This document shows positions 17,515 to 26,739 of a DNA stretch of 64,000 nucleotides, piece after piece; the stretch's first letter is position 1, and every line of letters starts with the position of its first letter. The translations under genes were made by a program, and so were the position numbers. Origin of the DNA: Thermotoga sp. Ku-13t (GTDB lineage: Bacteria; Thermotogota; Thermotogae; Thermotogales; DSM-5069); assembly GCF_011057685.1 (NCBI RefSeq), contig NZ_LNFY01000001.1, forward strand, positions 744,001 through 808,000. The letters are read 5' to 3'. The notes below the pieces were generated by a model. That model ran no database searches, had not been told where the DNA came from, and was given only the letters and a program-made list of their open reading frames with translations.

Positions 17515-19233
17515 TCAAAGTTCTTCGATCAATTTCAGCAACGCTTTTGCTGCAAGCATCGTTCCTTCCTTTTCATAACCTTCAACACCAAGCATGGTCC
17601 TGATTTCACCGACTTTGACACCCGTTTCGAACATCTTTCTCAGATAATACTCGGCGAGTTTGTGGTGCTCTTTCTGCCTCTGCACGGCGCCAAAAGGATT
17701 TGCAAAGTACGAAGTCACCAGTCCACTCTCAGAGGTGGTTCCCTTGCTCATGCGTTTACCCTCTGAGAAGACCCTCAAAGCTTCCTCGACACTGTTAAAG
17801 AAAACGATCCTGTCCTCGTCTCTGTTCACTTCGGTGTAGTTGTTCGCGTAGAAGAAGAAGTCGATGTGCGTGGGTGTTATCACTTCACTGTAATTGTTGA
17901 AAGGTACTATGACGCGGGCGTTGATCTGATCGGGGTTCATGAAGATACTCCTGTCCATCGTCGAATAGGCGTATCCAGGTGGCAGGTCATCGAGCCTGAC
18001 GAAAGCGCCGGTTTCTGTACCGTACGCAACCACATGACCGTCCATGATGGCGAGACTACCCATGTCATCGATTATCGTGTCCACCTGAGCTACTTCTTCG
18101 AGCCTGCTCAGGGCATCGAGTGTCTCACTCTTCCCCGCACCGCTGTCACCAACGAACATCGCAACAGCCATCTTACCGTTCTTCAGAATGATGCGAGCCA
18201 TCGAACCGTGAATGGGCAGTCTTCCCTGATCGATCCTGATCAGATTGTGTATTGTGAGCGTGGTCTTCTTCATGTAACCGAAATAGTCGTTTTCATCGAT
18301 CGCCGGAATGATTCCCACGTACAGCTTCCCATCTTTGAAGATCACGCCGTTTTTCCAGCGTTCGTTGAAGTTTGGAATCCTCTTTGGATCCAGCCCGAAG
18401 ATCAGCATTCCATCGGGCTCTCTATTCTTCAAATCCTTAGGAGTGGCAAGTTCGAACAGGTTCGCCAGGCCAGCACCGTGCGTGAGGTAATCAACATGAA
18501 CTATGTTGTAAAAGAGCAGATCTCCCACAAAGATGGGAAACCTGAACCACTCTTTAGGGTTCAGCTCTACTTTGTCGAGAATCGGTTCTTCTACGACCGG
18601 CAACACACCTTTTCTCTTGTTCGATTTCGTGTAGAAAATCACAGGAGGATCGAACACCGCACCCCAGACCGTGGGAACTTTCCTGAGCCAGGGTAATCTG
18701 TCGAACTTTTCTTCTTCTAGTTCTTCCACGAGAAAGGCTACCTGTGCCCCACTGGGGAGCTGCCTCATCACCGTGGGGAACGAGTTGGAGATGTTCATCA
18801 TCAACTCTCGATACAGATTCTTGATCACGGCTTTGAACTGGTCACTGATCTGTGTAACTGTGTATTCTATACTCGCCCTTCTGATGTGATCGTCGGAGTA
18901 CTTCTCGTAACGCACGATGAACCTGTGCTTGGATCGCCAGAACGAGTAGAACGCTTCGACGAACCGCTCGAGATCCCTGGGGTTGACGTAGTAGATGATG
19001 TTCGTGAGCTCCTTCACATTCCTCATCGTCAACAAATGCAGATATTCGATGAACCTTCGAAGATCGTAATCACCGTCGAGTTTGAACGCATTCAGCGCGT
19101 TCAGGAGGGGACTGCGTTTCTCTTTGAGGATATCTATGAACTCCCTCAACAGAAGTTCGAACTTTTGTTGACCCATTATCTGACTGTAATTCGTATAGAT
19201 GACAGAACCGTCTATGATCACGCTGCGACTCAA
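17515..19233 (-). CDS. PEPCK/HPr-kinase-like P-loop protein of unknown function
   Basis: About 572 residues. The C-terminal half has a P-loop FVGDSGAGKSETLDAL (near 362-375) and downstream IIDDMGSLAI, with YGTETGAFVRLDDL, an arrangement like ATP-dependent PEP carboxykinase (GxSGxGKT then DDEHGW) and HPr kinase (GDSGxGKSE). Upstream PIHGSMARI is also consistent. The N-terminal 200 residues are helical, charged and not recognised. I do not assign PEPCK activity: the classic arginine and lysine substrate motifs are not evident. TTG 19233 has GAGAGG eight bases upstream; GTG 19242 is the alternative. It appears to be transcribed alone, convergent with the rhomboid gene. Confidence 0.65.
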   Translation of the reverse strand: MSRSVIIDGSVIYTNYSQIMGQQKFELLLREFIDILKEKRSPLLNALNAFKLDGDYDLRRFIEYLHLLTMRNVKELTNIIYYVNPRDLERFVEAFYSFWRSKHRFIVRYEKYSDDHIRRASIEYTVTQISDQFKAVIKNLYRELMMNISNSFPTVMRQLPSGAQVAFLVEELEEEKFDRLPWLRKVPTVWGAVFDPPVIFYTKSNKRKGVLPVVEEPILDKVELNPKEWFRFPIFVGDLLFYNIVHVDYLTHGAGLANLFELATPKDLKNREPDGMLIFGLDPKRIPNFNERWKNGVIFKDGKLYVGIIPAIDENDYFGYMKKTTLTIHNLIRIDQGRLPIHGSMARIILKNGKMAVAMFVGDSGAGKSETLDALSRLEEVAQVDTIIDDMGSLAIMDGHVVAYGTETGAFVRLDDLPPGYAYSTMDRSIFMNPDQINARVIVPFNNYSEVITPTHIDFFFYANNYTEVNRDEDRIVFFNSVEEALRVFSEGKRMSKGTTSESGLVTSYFANPFGAVQRQKEHHKLAEYYLRKMFETGVKVGEIRTMLGVEGYEKEGTMLAAKALLKLIEEL

Positions 19234-19344
19234 TATAAACACCTCTCCTGGGCGTTTTATACCGCTTATTCCTTTCAGTGAAAAAAAGGCTTCCTAACGA
19301 AGCAGTTACGTGGCATTTCTGAGGAGAAAACGAAGAGGTCGGTG

Positions 19345-19812
19345 TCAAACCAAACGGCCGGAGGGGAGCAATAGCCCAAGAACTTTCGTGAAAAGGAACC
19401 AAATGATCGTTACCACGAGGAGGGAATAAGCACTACCAGTTAAAAAATCCACTGGTTTGACTCTTTCCTTCAAAAGTAAGTACGTGAGCAACGATACGCC
19501 GATGCTGGGCACGAAGAAACCGAACAGATCGAGCATAACTATGTAAACAATGAAACCGAACAAATAGATTATGATCCTTCTCAAGCCACCAGGTGCAAAC
19601 TCCAAACGTGTCGTTTGCTTTTTCTTCCACATTTTGACCAAATTTGATACCACCCACATGCTCGAGATCACAATGACCATGACGGACAAAAACTTCGGAA
19701 AGAAATCCCCACCGAGTGAACCGCCGAATTTTAGAACTCTGATCTTGTAAGATTCGAAAAGGAAGGCCAGGCCCGTGACGAAAAAGCATATTGCACTCAC
19801 AAGCTCAACCAT
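19345..19812 (-). CDS. tctB: Tripartite tricarboxylate transporter, small membrane subunit TctB
   Basis: A 155-residue protein with four hydrophobic segments and a basic loop KMWKKKQTTRLEF, matching the small TctB subunit of tripartite tricarboxylate transporters. It associates with TctA in the membrane. GGAGGG precedes ATG 19812. It is the last gene of the tctA-tctC-tctB set and sits behind a strong stem-loop. Confidence 0.8.
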   Translation of the reverse strand: MVELVSAICFFVTGLAFLFESYKIRVLKFGGSLGGDFFPKFLSVMVIVISSMWVVSNLVKMWKKKQTTRLEFAPGGLRRIIIYLFGFIVYIVMLDLFGFFVPSIGVSLLTYLLLKERVKPVDFLTGSAYSLLVVTIIWFLFTKVLGLLLPSGRLV

Positions 19813-19830
19813 CGTAACTCACCCTCCGTG

Positions 19831-19852
19831 AAAACGGGGGGCAGTGCCCCCC
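19831..19852 (-). terminator. Stem-loop/attenuator between tctC and tctB
   Basis: GGGGGGC (19836-19842) pairs with GCCCCCC (19846-19852) around a three-base loop; on the minus strand it is followed by GTTTT. It lies ten bases after the tctC stop and should reduce tctB relative to tctC. Confidence 0.75.
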
Positions 19853-19861
19853 ATTCCTAAC

Positions 19862-20809
19862 TCACTTGAGAACTTCAGCGGCTTTCTTGTAAATTTCTTC
19901 CTGACTCTTCCAGAAATCTTCCAGATCTTTACCGGTCTTGAAGAACACGGTTGCATACGCCATTTCCGCGAGTTTTGCCTTGAACTCTGCATCGTTCACG
20001 ATCTTTTCCATGATTTTGTTGAATTCCTCAACGATCCATTTGGGCGTGTTCGGCGGGAAAAAGAACGTGTTCGTCATTGGGAAGACCAGGTCTGGATAAC
20101 CCAGTTCTGCAGCCGAAGGAACATCCGGTATGAACGGATCTCTCTCAACGTCGTGAACGACGAGTGGCTTGATCTGTCCGGACTTTATGTATGAAACAGC
20201 AGAAACGAGTGCCAGTGGCACGATGTCCACGTGGTTACCAAGCAGGGCAACGATCCTTTGCGAGTCACCACCTTCGTTGGGGACAACGCGCCAGCAACCT
20301 CTCGCCGCAATCTCGACTGGTGCGTATTCGAGGTACGCTATACCACCCGCGCCGGTACCGTAGACGTACTTTCGTGGATTCGACTTGGCGTCTTCGATCG
20401 CATCCTTCAAATTCTTCCAAGGCATGTCCACTCTCGTTGCCGTTATCCTCGAGGTCTTGGTAACAACACAGGCAGGTGTGAAATCGTACCAGTTGATGTC
20501 TGCGACACCGAGGTAGTAGTTACCCAGCATTGCTTGATGGTACCACAGTACCGTGTAACCATCTGGCTTGGTTCCCTTGACTTGTCTCGCTGCCACAGCG
20601 CCTTCCGCACCAACGACGTTGGTTACGACCATTTCCTGGCCCGTGTACTTTTTCCAGAACTCGGCCACCAACCTTGCCATGATGTCACTCGCTCCACCCG
20701 CAGAGTAGGGAACTACAACTGTGACGGGCCTCGTTGGGTAACGCTCGGTCTGGGCAAACAAAACCACACAGAATGTCACGAACACCAACGTGAGGAACAA
20801 CCTTTTCAT
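19862..20809 (-). CDS. tctC: Tricarboxylate transporter solute-binding protein TctC (Bug family)
   Basis: A 315-residue secreted protein. The signal peptide MKRLFLTLVFVTFCVVLFAQ is followed by YPTRPVTVVVPYSAGGASDIMAR, the Bug-family opening that binds carboxylates through the P-x(4)-GG loop, and later LGYPDLVF. It delivers tri- or dicarboxylates to TctA/TctB using an ion gradient rather than ATP. ATG 20809 has AAAGGAGG eight bases upstream, so the in-frame extension to 20845 into tctA is rejected. Confidence 0.9.
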   Translation of the reverse strand: MKRLFLTLVFVTFCVVLFAQTERYPTRPVTVVVPYSAGGASDIMARLVAEFWKKYTGQEMVVTNVVGAEGAVAARQVKGTKPDGYTVLWYHQAMLGNYYLGVADINWYDFTPACVVTKTSRITATRVDMPWKNLKDAIEDAKSNPRKYVYGTGAGGIAYLEYAPVEIAARGCWRVVPNEGGDSQRIVALLGNHVDIVPLALVSAVSYIKSGQIKPLVVHDVERDPFIPDVPSAAELGYPDLVFPMTNTFFFPPNTPKWIVEEFNKIMEKIVNDAEFKAKLAEMAYATVFFKTGKDLEDFWKSQEEIYKKAAEVLK

Positions 20810-20822
20810 AAATACACCTCCT

Positions 20823-22337
20823 TTACGCTCTTTCTTTCCTGGCACCCTTCCTGTTTACGTAGATTCCAACTAGGAACAGAACTACGGCTCCGATGAAAAG
20901 CGTCAAGGATATGGGCCTTGTGAACAACGGCATCATGCTTCCGTCTGAAAACGCCAGACCCTGTCTCAGATTCTTTTCCACGATCGGTCCAAGAACGAAC
21001 GCCGTAATGAGTGGTACGAGCGGGAAATCAATCTTTCTCAAAAGATAACCGACGAATCCGAAGAACAAACTTATCCATATGTCGAACACCCTGTTGTAGA
21101 GTCCGAACGCCCCTATGACCATCGACAGAGCGACGATGGGTAGCAAATAGTACGATCTGATACTGAGCGTGTAGATGAAAAACCTCATCAACAGAATTCC
21201 AAGCAGAACCATCGTCAAATTGCCGATGATCTGAGCAGCGAAGATTGTGTAAGCGTATTCGGGACTGTCTCTGAACAGCAGAGGACCAGGAAACAAACCG
21301 TGTATCATGAAACCACCTATCATCATCGCTGTGACAGAATCACCTGGTATACCCAGCGCGAGTAGGGGAACCAGTGCGCCGGCTATTGTCGCATTGTTTG
21401 CAACCTCGGAGGCGATCACACCTTCAGGATTTCCTTTACCGAACTCTTCAGGATGCTTCGAACCACTCCTTGCCAAACCGTAAGCAACAACGCTCGATGT
21501 GGCTCCACCCACACCGGGAAAAACCCCTATCACAAAACCTATAACGAGGGATCTCACGTAGTTCACAGGTTGTGAAAATATCAGGCGAACGGCTTCGGCA
21601 ACAGCCTTGAATCCCATCTTCGCCTTCCTCGCCTCGGGAGGTACCACATTTTGGTATCTTCTTTCTATCGCGACGAATATCTCAGAGATCCCAAACAGGC
21701 CAACCAGCAGTGGCAGAATGTCTATACCTGCAACCAGGTCCGGGACGTTGAACGTGAGCCTCTTGACTCCCGTCAGCATGTCTGAGCCCATCGTCGCCAG
21801 CAACAAGCCAAGAACAACACTGAGACCGCTCTTTATGATGCTACCTCCCATCATTCCTATGCAACCTGCGAAGGCGAGCAGGCCAAGCGCGAAGTATTCG
21901 AATGGCCCAAATTTCAGCGCCAGCTGTGCCAGACCATAGGTCGCAACGATCATGAGAAGAACAGCCACAAGACCACCAAAGAAAGAACTCATCAAACCCA
22001 GAGCGAGTGCCAACGAAGCTTTTCCTTTTTGAGCCATAGGATAAGCGTCAAAAGTCGTGGCTATGGAGGAGGGGGTGCCCGGCATGTTCAGGAGCGCCGC
22101 GGATATGAATCCGCCCGATATGGCACCAATGTAAATGCTGGAAAGGAGTATCAACCCCGAAAAGGGGCTCATTCCGTACGTGAGTGGTATTGCGAGTGCG
22201 ACACCCATGGTGGCTGTCAAACCCGGAATAGAACCGAACACCAAACCCCAGATGGTACCGACAAGTATGAGAAGAAGGTTGAACGGCTGGAGACTGATCC
22301 TCATGCCCACGGTGAAAGTCTGTACCAGCGCTTCCAC
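20823..22337 (-). CDS. tctA: Tripartite tricarboxylate transporter, large membrane subunit TctA
   Basis: A 504-residue membrane protein of about twelve helices with GSIPGLTATMGVALAIPLTYG near the start and FPGVGGATSSVVAYGLA near residue 260, the duplicated TctA motifs. It is the ion-coupled channel subunit for citrate-like carboxylates. The GTG at 22337 follows TTGGAGGG. It heads the operon and has a near-consensus promoter 60 bases upstream. Confidence 0.92.
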   Translation of the reverse strand: MEALVQTFTVGMRISLQPFNLLLILVGTIWGLVFGSIPGLTATMGVALAIPLTYGMSPFSGLILLSSIYIGAISGGFISAALLNMPGTPSSIATTFDAYPMAQKGKASLALALGLMSSFFGGLVAVLLMIVATYGLAQLALKFGPFEYFALGLLAFAGCIGMMGGSIIKSGLSVVLGLLLATMGSDMLTGVKRLTFNVPDLVAGIDILPLLVGLFGISEIFVAIERRYQNVVPPEARKAKMGFKAVAEAVRLIFSQPVNYVRSLVIGFVIGVFPGVGGATSSVVAYGLARSGSKHPEEFGKGNPEGVIASEVANNATIAGALVPLLALGIPGDSVTAMMIGGFMIHGLFPGPLLFRDSPEYAYTIFAAQIIGNLTMVLLGILLMRFFIYTLSIRSYYLLPIVALSMVIGAFGLYNRVFDIWISLFFGFVGYLLRKIDFPLVPLITAFVLGPIVEKNLRQGLAFSDGSMMPLFTRPISLTLFIGAVVLFLVGIYVNRKGARKERA

Positions 22338-22396
22338 GAATTTTTTCCCTCCAATTCGACAGGCGTTGAGAAGTTGAGCAGCTGGACACTGTTTTT

Positions 22397-22425
22397 ATTC
22401 TACACTTTCACACCCTCGCAGTCAA
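22397..22425 (-). promoter_or_regulatory. Promoter of tctACB
   Basis: On the minus strand TTGACT (22425-22420) and TAGAAT (22402-22397) are 17 bases apart, leaving a leader of roughly 50 bases before tctA. Confidence 0.85.
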
Positions 22426-22524
22426 AGGTCTGCTTTCGTTGCTTTTAACCGAAAACCATTTTTTTCATAAATGTGAGTCCAAAAATAGCTAATAGCTCTC
22501 GTGAACACCTTTTTTCTTTTCGTT

Positions 22525-22553
22525 TTTCAGATTTTCTTACCTTCTGGTAAGAT
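22525..22553 (+). promoter_or_regulatory. Candidate promoter with palindromic operator for dppBCDF
   Basis: TTTCAG (22525-22530) and TAAGAT (22548-22553) are 17 bases apart. The spacer and -10 contain a perfect inverted repeat CTTACC-TTCT-GGTAAG (22536-22551), well placed to act as an operator. The -35 is weak, so the assignment is tentative. Confidence 0.45.
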
Positions 22554-22594
22554 ATGTCTTGACAAGGTTACAGTACACCCTGGAGGTGGTTCGA

Positions 22595-23632
22595 TTGCTC
22601 ACTTACATCATCAGAAGGTTGCTTTTGCTGCCGCTGATACTTTTCGGATTATCTTTGATCATTTTTGGAATGATCCAGAGCCTGGGTCCCGACAGACTGC
22701 TGGCAGCCTACGTTAATCCCGGCGTGTTGGACAAGCTGACACCTGTACAACTTGAAAAGATAAAACAGAAATACGGATTGAACGATCCGATGATGATTCG
22801 CTACATCAAGTGGCTCAAGAACACCCTCCAAGGGGATCTCGGCTGGTCCTTGGTTGGCAAACAACCTGTGAAGGACGCGATACTGAGCAGACTTCCGTGG
22901 ACAGTGGAACTGGCCCTTTATTCGATCGTTCCGGTGGTCTTCGTCGGAGTATGGCTCGGCGTGATAGCAGCCGTCAATCGAGACAGGTTCCTGGATCACT
23001 TTGTGAGAATTTTCGCGGTCGTTGGATGGAGCTTTCCGGATTTTGTTTTCGGACTCATCGTGCTCATGATCTTTTACAGCGTGCTTGGTTGGTTTCCACC
23101 AGGTAATCTCAGCTTCTGGGCAGATCAAGTTGTGAAATCTTCCGAATTCAAACGATTCACCTCGCTCGTCACGATAGATGCTCTCCTCAACGGCAGGTTC
23201 GATGTCTTCGTCGATGCGTTGCGTCATCTTGTTGCCCCCATCTTGACGCTGTCTTGGCTGTGGTGGGCGTACTTGCTCAGGATCACACGTTCGAGCATGC
23301 TCGAAGTCCTGACGAAGGAGTACATAAGAACAGCGCGAGCCAAGGGATTGGCAGAGCGGGTGGTGATAAACAAACACGCACGAAGAAATGCAATGATACC
23401 TGTGATCACAGTGGGTGGAGGTATGGTCATACAACTGTTCGCGGGTACTGTCATAGTTGAAATGGTGTTCAACAGGACCGGTATGGGTAGTTTCACAGCG
23501 ACGGCTGCGACGCAGCTCGATTACGCTTCGATCATGGCTTCGGCGCTCTTCTATTCCCTGATATTGGTCATAGGAAACCTCGTTATAGACATACTGTATG
23601 CCACTGTGGACCCACGCGTCAGGCTTGGTTGA
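22595..23632 (+). CDS. dppB: ABC transporter permease, DppB/OppB family
   Basis: A 345-residue permease with six expected helices, starting MLTYIIRRLLLLPLILFGLS. LNDPMMIRYIKWLKNTLQGDLGWS and the EAA loop RTARAKGLAERVVINKHARRNA are characteristic. An extra stretch near residues 170-205 lengthens a loop between helices. TTG 22595 was chosen because GGAGGT lies seven bases upstream; the in-frame TTG at 22559 has no site. First gene of dppBCDF on the plus strand. Confidence 0.9.
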   Translation: MLTYIIRRLLLLPLILFGLSLIIFGMIQSLGPDRLLAAYVNPGVLDKLTPVQLEKIKQKYGLNDPMMIRYIKWLKNTLQGDLGWSLVGKQPVKDAILSRLPWTVELALYSIVPVVFVGVWLGVIAAVNRDRFLDHFVRIFAVVGWSFPDFVFGLIVLMIFYSVLGWFPPGNLSFWADQVVKSSEFKRFTSLVTIDALLNGRFDVFVDALRHLVAPILTLSWLWWAYLLRITRSSMLEVLTKEYIRTARAKGLAERVVINKHARRNAMIPVITVGGGMVIQLFAGTVIVEMVFNRTGMGSFTATAATQLDYASIMASALFYSLILVIGNLVIDILYATVDPRVRLG

Positions 23633-23644
23633 GGGGGAAAGAAC

Positions 23645-24523
23645 ATGAGAGTCGAGACCAAAAGAATGTTGAGGAGAATTTTGAGAAATCCATCAGCCGT
23701 GCTCGGATTTGCACTGCTGATTTTCTTTACGCTGGTCGCAATCTTTGCACCAATTATATGCCCCCCACAATCTTACGATCCGTACATGATACCGATCGTG
23801 ACGTGGGACAAGACACCGCAACCTCCAACGAAAGGGCATCCGTTCGGAATCATAGATGGTCGTGACATTTTCTATGGTGTTGTGTGGGGAACGAGAACAG
23901 CATTCAAAGTCGGTCTGGTGGTGACGCTCACATCAACTCTGGTGGGATTGGTCATAGGTTCGATCGCTGGTTACTTCGGAGGTTGGATCGATGAAGTTCT
24001 GATGAGAATCACAGATGTCTTCTTGTCCATCCCTTACATACTCGCTGCGATCGTCATGACAGCGTTCCTGGGTATGGGTCTCGATAAAGTCATGATCTCG
24101 CTCATAATCTTCGGCTGGATGGGTACAGCGAGGCTCATCAGAGCGAACATACTTCAGGCAAGAGAAGAACAGTACGTGCTCGCCGCCAGGGCCCTCGGAG
24201 TGAGCGACTTCTTCGTTATAACGAAGCACATACTTCCCAACACGATATTTCCTGTACTCATACAGGCCACTATGAGAATAGGTTCCTTGGTCATCACCGC
24301 TGCAGCGCTCAGCTTCCTCGGCCTCGGGGCACCGGTCGGTTACGCCGATTGGGGAGCGCTGTTGAATTTTGCGCGAAACTGGATGCTTGGAGCCTCAGGC
24401 GAGGCTTTGAAGTACTGGTACGCCGTCGTGTATCCAGGCACAGCGATGGTCCTGTTCGTGCTCGCATGGAACCTGGTTGGTGATGCTCTCAGAGACGCGT
24501 TCGATCCACGCTTGAGAGGGTGA
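23645..24523 (+). CDS. dppC: ABC transporter permease, DppC/OppC family
   Basis: A 292-residue permease. After a short basic N-terminus, LRRILRNPSAVLGFALLIFF opens the first helix. PFGIIDGRDIFYGVVWGTRTAFKVG replaces the usual GTDxxGRD motif, and the EAA loop is LAARALGVSDFFVITKHILPN. GAGGGGGAAAGAAC precedes the ATG. It pairs with the DppB encoded twelve bases upstream. Confidence 0.9.
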   Translation: MRVETKRMLRRILRNPSAVLGFALLIFFTLVAIFAPIICPPQSYDPYMIPIVTWDKTPQPPTKGHPFGIIDGRDIFYGVVWGTRTAFKVGLVVTLTSTLVGLVIGSIAGYFGGWIDEVLMRITDVFLSIPYILAAIVMTAFLGMGLDKVMISLIIFGWMGTARLIRANILQAREEQYVLAARALGVSDFFVITKHILPNTIFPVLIQATMRIGSLVITAAALSFLGLGAPVGYADWGALLNFARNWMLGASGEALKYWYAVVYPGTAMVLFVLAWNLVGDALRDAFDPRLRG

Positions 24524-24528
24524 GCGAG

Positions 24529-25539
24529 ATGGAGAGAAAACCGATTCTGAGTGTCAAAGGACTGAAGACCTACTTTTACACGGAAGATGGCATAGTGAAA
24601 GCGGTGGACGGGGTCGATTTCGACGTGTATCAGGGAGAAACGCTCGGAATAGTCGGAGAATCTGGATGTGGGAAGAGCGTAACGGCACTCTCCATTCTGA
24701 GAATACTCGACGAGAAGGGAAGAATCGTTGATGGACAGGTCCTGCTCGACGGAGTCGATCTGACCAAGATAGACGAACAGGAGATGAGGAAAATCAGGGG
24801 AAAAGACATAGCCATCATCTTTCAAGAACCTATGGTGGCTCTGAACCCTGTGTTCACCATCGGTGAACAGATCATGGAAGCGATCATGCTCCATCAGAAA
24901 CTCGATGAGAGAAGTGCAAGGGCCATGGCGATAGATCTGCTGAGAAAGGTGGGTATACCAGAACCGGAAAAGAGGGTGGATCAGTACCCGCACGAACTTT
25001 CTGGAGGCATGAGGCAGCGTGCAATGATAGCGATGGCGCTGTCTTGTAAACCAAAAGTTCTGATCGCGGATGAGCCGACCACGGCACTTGACGTCACGAT
25101 TCAGGCTCAGATCATGGAGCTCATGAAACAGCTTCAAAAAGAATACGGAATGGCGATCATGTTGATCACGCACGACCTGGGACTCATAGCGGAAAACGCT
25201 GACAGAGTTGTGGTCATGTATGCCGGGAAGGTGGTCGAATACGCTGATGTCAGAACACTATTCAACGACCCGAAACATCCGTACACGTGGGGACTGTTGC
25301 ACGCCATTCCAAGACTGGACATAGAACAGACTCGTCTGTACAACATTCCAGGCGTGGTTCCAGATCCCTTGCATTTTCCACCCGGGTGTAAGTTTCATCC
25401 ACGATGTGAATTCAGAGAAGAAAGATGCACAAGGGAAGAACCAGAACTTGTGGAAGTCGGAGAGAACCACACGGTGAGATGTTTCTTCTGGCAGAAAGTG
25501 GACGAGGCGAAAATGAAGAAGGTTGGTGAGTTCGTATGA
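24529..25539 (+). CDS. dppD: ABC transporter ATPase, DppD/OppD family
   Basis: A 336-residue ATPase with Walker [11 protein letters not shown]-loop [11 protein letters not shown], signature [15 protein letters not shown], Walker [11 protein letters not shown] and ITHDLGL. The C-terminal [17 protein letters not shown] extension is that of the Opp/Dpp subfamily. ATG 24529 has GAGAGGG in range; GTG 24520 would overlap the dppC stop but its Shine-Dalgarno would touch the start. The stop overlaps the next start (ATGA). Confidence 0.92.
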   Translation: MERKPILSVKGLKTYFYTEDGIVKAVDGVDFDVYQGETLGIVGESGCGKSVTALSILRILDEKGRIVDGQVLLDGVDLTKIDEQEMRKIRGKDIAIIFQEPMVALNPVFTIGEQIMEAIMLHQKLDERSARAMAIDLLRKVGIPEPEKRVDQYPHELSGGMRQRAMIAMALSCKPKVLIADEPTTALDVTIQAQIMELMKQLQKEYGMAIMLITHDLGLIAENADRVVVMYAGKVVEYADVRTLFNDPKHPYTWGLLHAIPRLDIEQTRLYNIPGVVPDPLHFPPGCKFHPRCEFREERCTREEPELVEVGENHTVRCFFWQKVDEAKMKKVGEFV

Positions 25540-26699
25540 GCACAATATTGAAGGTGGAAAACCTTGTGAAGTACTTCCCCATAAGGGCTGGCGTCTTCAA
25601 ACGTATCGTGGGTTGGGTTAAGGCTGTAGATGGGGTATCGTTCGAGATCAACGAAGGAGAGACCGTTGGACTGGTGGGAGAATCCGGTTGTGGAAAGACG
25701 ACGATCGGTATGGTCCTGTTGAGACTGTACGAGCCAACTTCGGGCAGAATCATCATCGGCGACGAGGATACGACATATTTCTTCATGCCATCGCTGCGCG
25801 CTCGATCTTACATAAAAAAGACGTACATAGATAAGTTCAAATCCCTGTTGAAAGAACTCGGTTCGAAAGATGCTGTAATAAAATCACTCGATGGTGTGGA
25901 CAGAACCTACGCCCAGCTCTTCTTCGACGAGGCAAAATCTTCGGCTGCTAAATTCTACTCCTTGCTGCTCAGCAACATCGATGAAAAACGCAAGCAGTTC
26001 AGAAAGAACGTTCAGATAGTCTTCCAGGATCCCTACAGCTCGCTCAATCCAAGACTCCGGATAAAGTCGATCGTCGGCGAGGGCCCAGCAGTTCACAGGC
26101 TCGTCAGAAATGAGAAAGAACTCGTGAGCAAAGTGCGTTCAGTTCTCGAGGACGTTGGTATAAGTGGCGATTACATGTACCGATTCCCACACGAATTTTC
26201 CGGTGGCCAAAGACAAAGGATCGGTATCGCCAGAGCACTCGCACTTTCTCCCAAGCTTGTAATCGCCGATGAAGCGGTTTCAGCTCTGGACGTTTCGATA
26301 AGATCACAGATCATCAACTTGATGAAAGACCTTCAGCACGAGCACAAGCTGACGTATCTGTTCATCTCGCACGACCTTGCCGTGATAAAGTACGTGAGTG
26401 ACAGGATCATCGTCATGTACCTCGGAAAGATCGTTGAAATGGCTTCGAAGAAGGACTTGTTTGACAATCCATTGCATCCGTACACGAAAGCACTCATGAG
26501 TGCCATACCGATACCCAATCCCAATATCAAGAAAGAGAGGATCATCTTGAAGGGCGATGTACCAAGTCCCGTTAATCCCCCGTCCGGTTGCAGGTTCCAT
26601 ACACGCTGTTACATAGCCCAGCAGATCTGCTCGCAGCAGGAACCCGAGTTGAGAGAGATCACCCCTGGCCACTGGGTCGCCTGTCATTTTGCAAAATAA
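25536..26699 (+). CDS. dppF: ABC transporter ATPase, DppF/OppF family, with a large internal insertion
   Basis: A 387-residue ATPase. Walker A GESGCGKTT is at 48-56, but the Q-loop VFQDPYSSLNPR is not reached until residue 163. Between them, about 75 residues (78-155) form a charged, probably helical insertion found in neither of the other two ATPases of this type in the window. The signature [15 protein letters not shown], Walker B IADEAVSALD (with A in place of the usual P) and ISHDLAV follow, with the C-terminal PPSGCRFHTRC extension. The insertion should sit at the edge of the RecA-like core. Last gene of dppBCDF. Confidence 0.9.
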   Translation: MSTILKVENLVKYFPIRAGVFKRIVGWVKAVDGVSFEINEGETVGLVGESGCGKTTIGMVLLRLYEPTSGRIIIGDEDTTYFFMPSLRARSYIKKTYIDKFKSLLKELGSKDAVIKSLDGVDRTYAQLFFDEAKSSAAKFYSLLLSNIDEKRKQFRKNVQIVFQDPYSSLNPRLRIKSIVGEGPAVHRLVRNEKELVSKVRSVLEDVGISGDYMYRFPHEFSGGQRQRIGIARALALSPKLVIADEAVSALDVSIRSQIINLMKDLQHEHKLTYLFISHDLAVIKYVSDRIIVMYLGKIVEMASKKDLFDNPLHPYTKALMSAIPIPNPNIKKERIILKGDVPSPVNPPSGCRFHTRCYIAQQICSQQEPELREITPGHWVACHFAK

Positions 26700-26727
26700 A
26701 AAACCCGGGCACAGAGCCCGGGTTTTT
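26697..26727. terminator. Bidirectional terminator between dppF and the convergent binding-protein gene
   Basis: CCCGGGC (26704-26710) pairs with GCCCGGG (26716-26722) around ACAGA. A run of A precedes it and TTTTT follows, so it can end transcription in both directions. Confidence 0.92.
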
Positions 26728-26739
26728 CAATTCCTTCTC

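Noticed and set aside
22559-22594. TTGACA at 22559-22564 as a -35 element, and TTG 22559 as the dppB start
   Set aside because: No -10 stands 16-18 bases downstream, and the ribosome-binding site supports TTG 22595.
22649-23434. Open frame of 261 codons on the minus strand
   Set aside because: Antisense shadow of dppB with no ribosome-binding site or recognisable protein.
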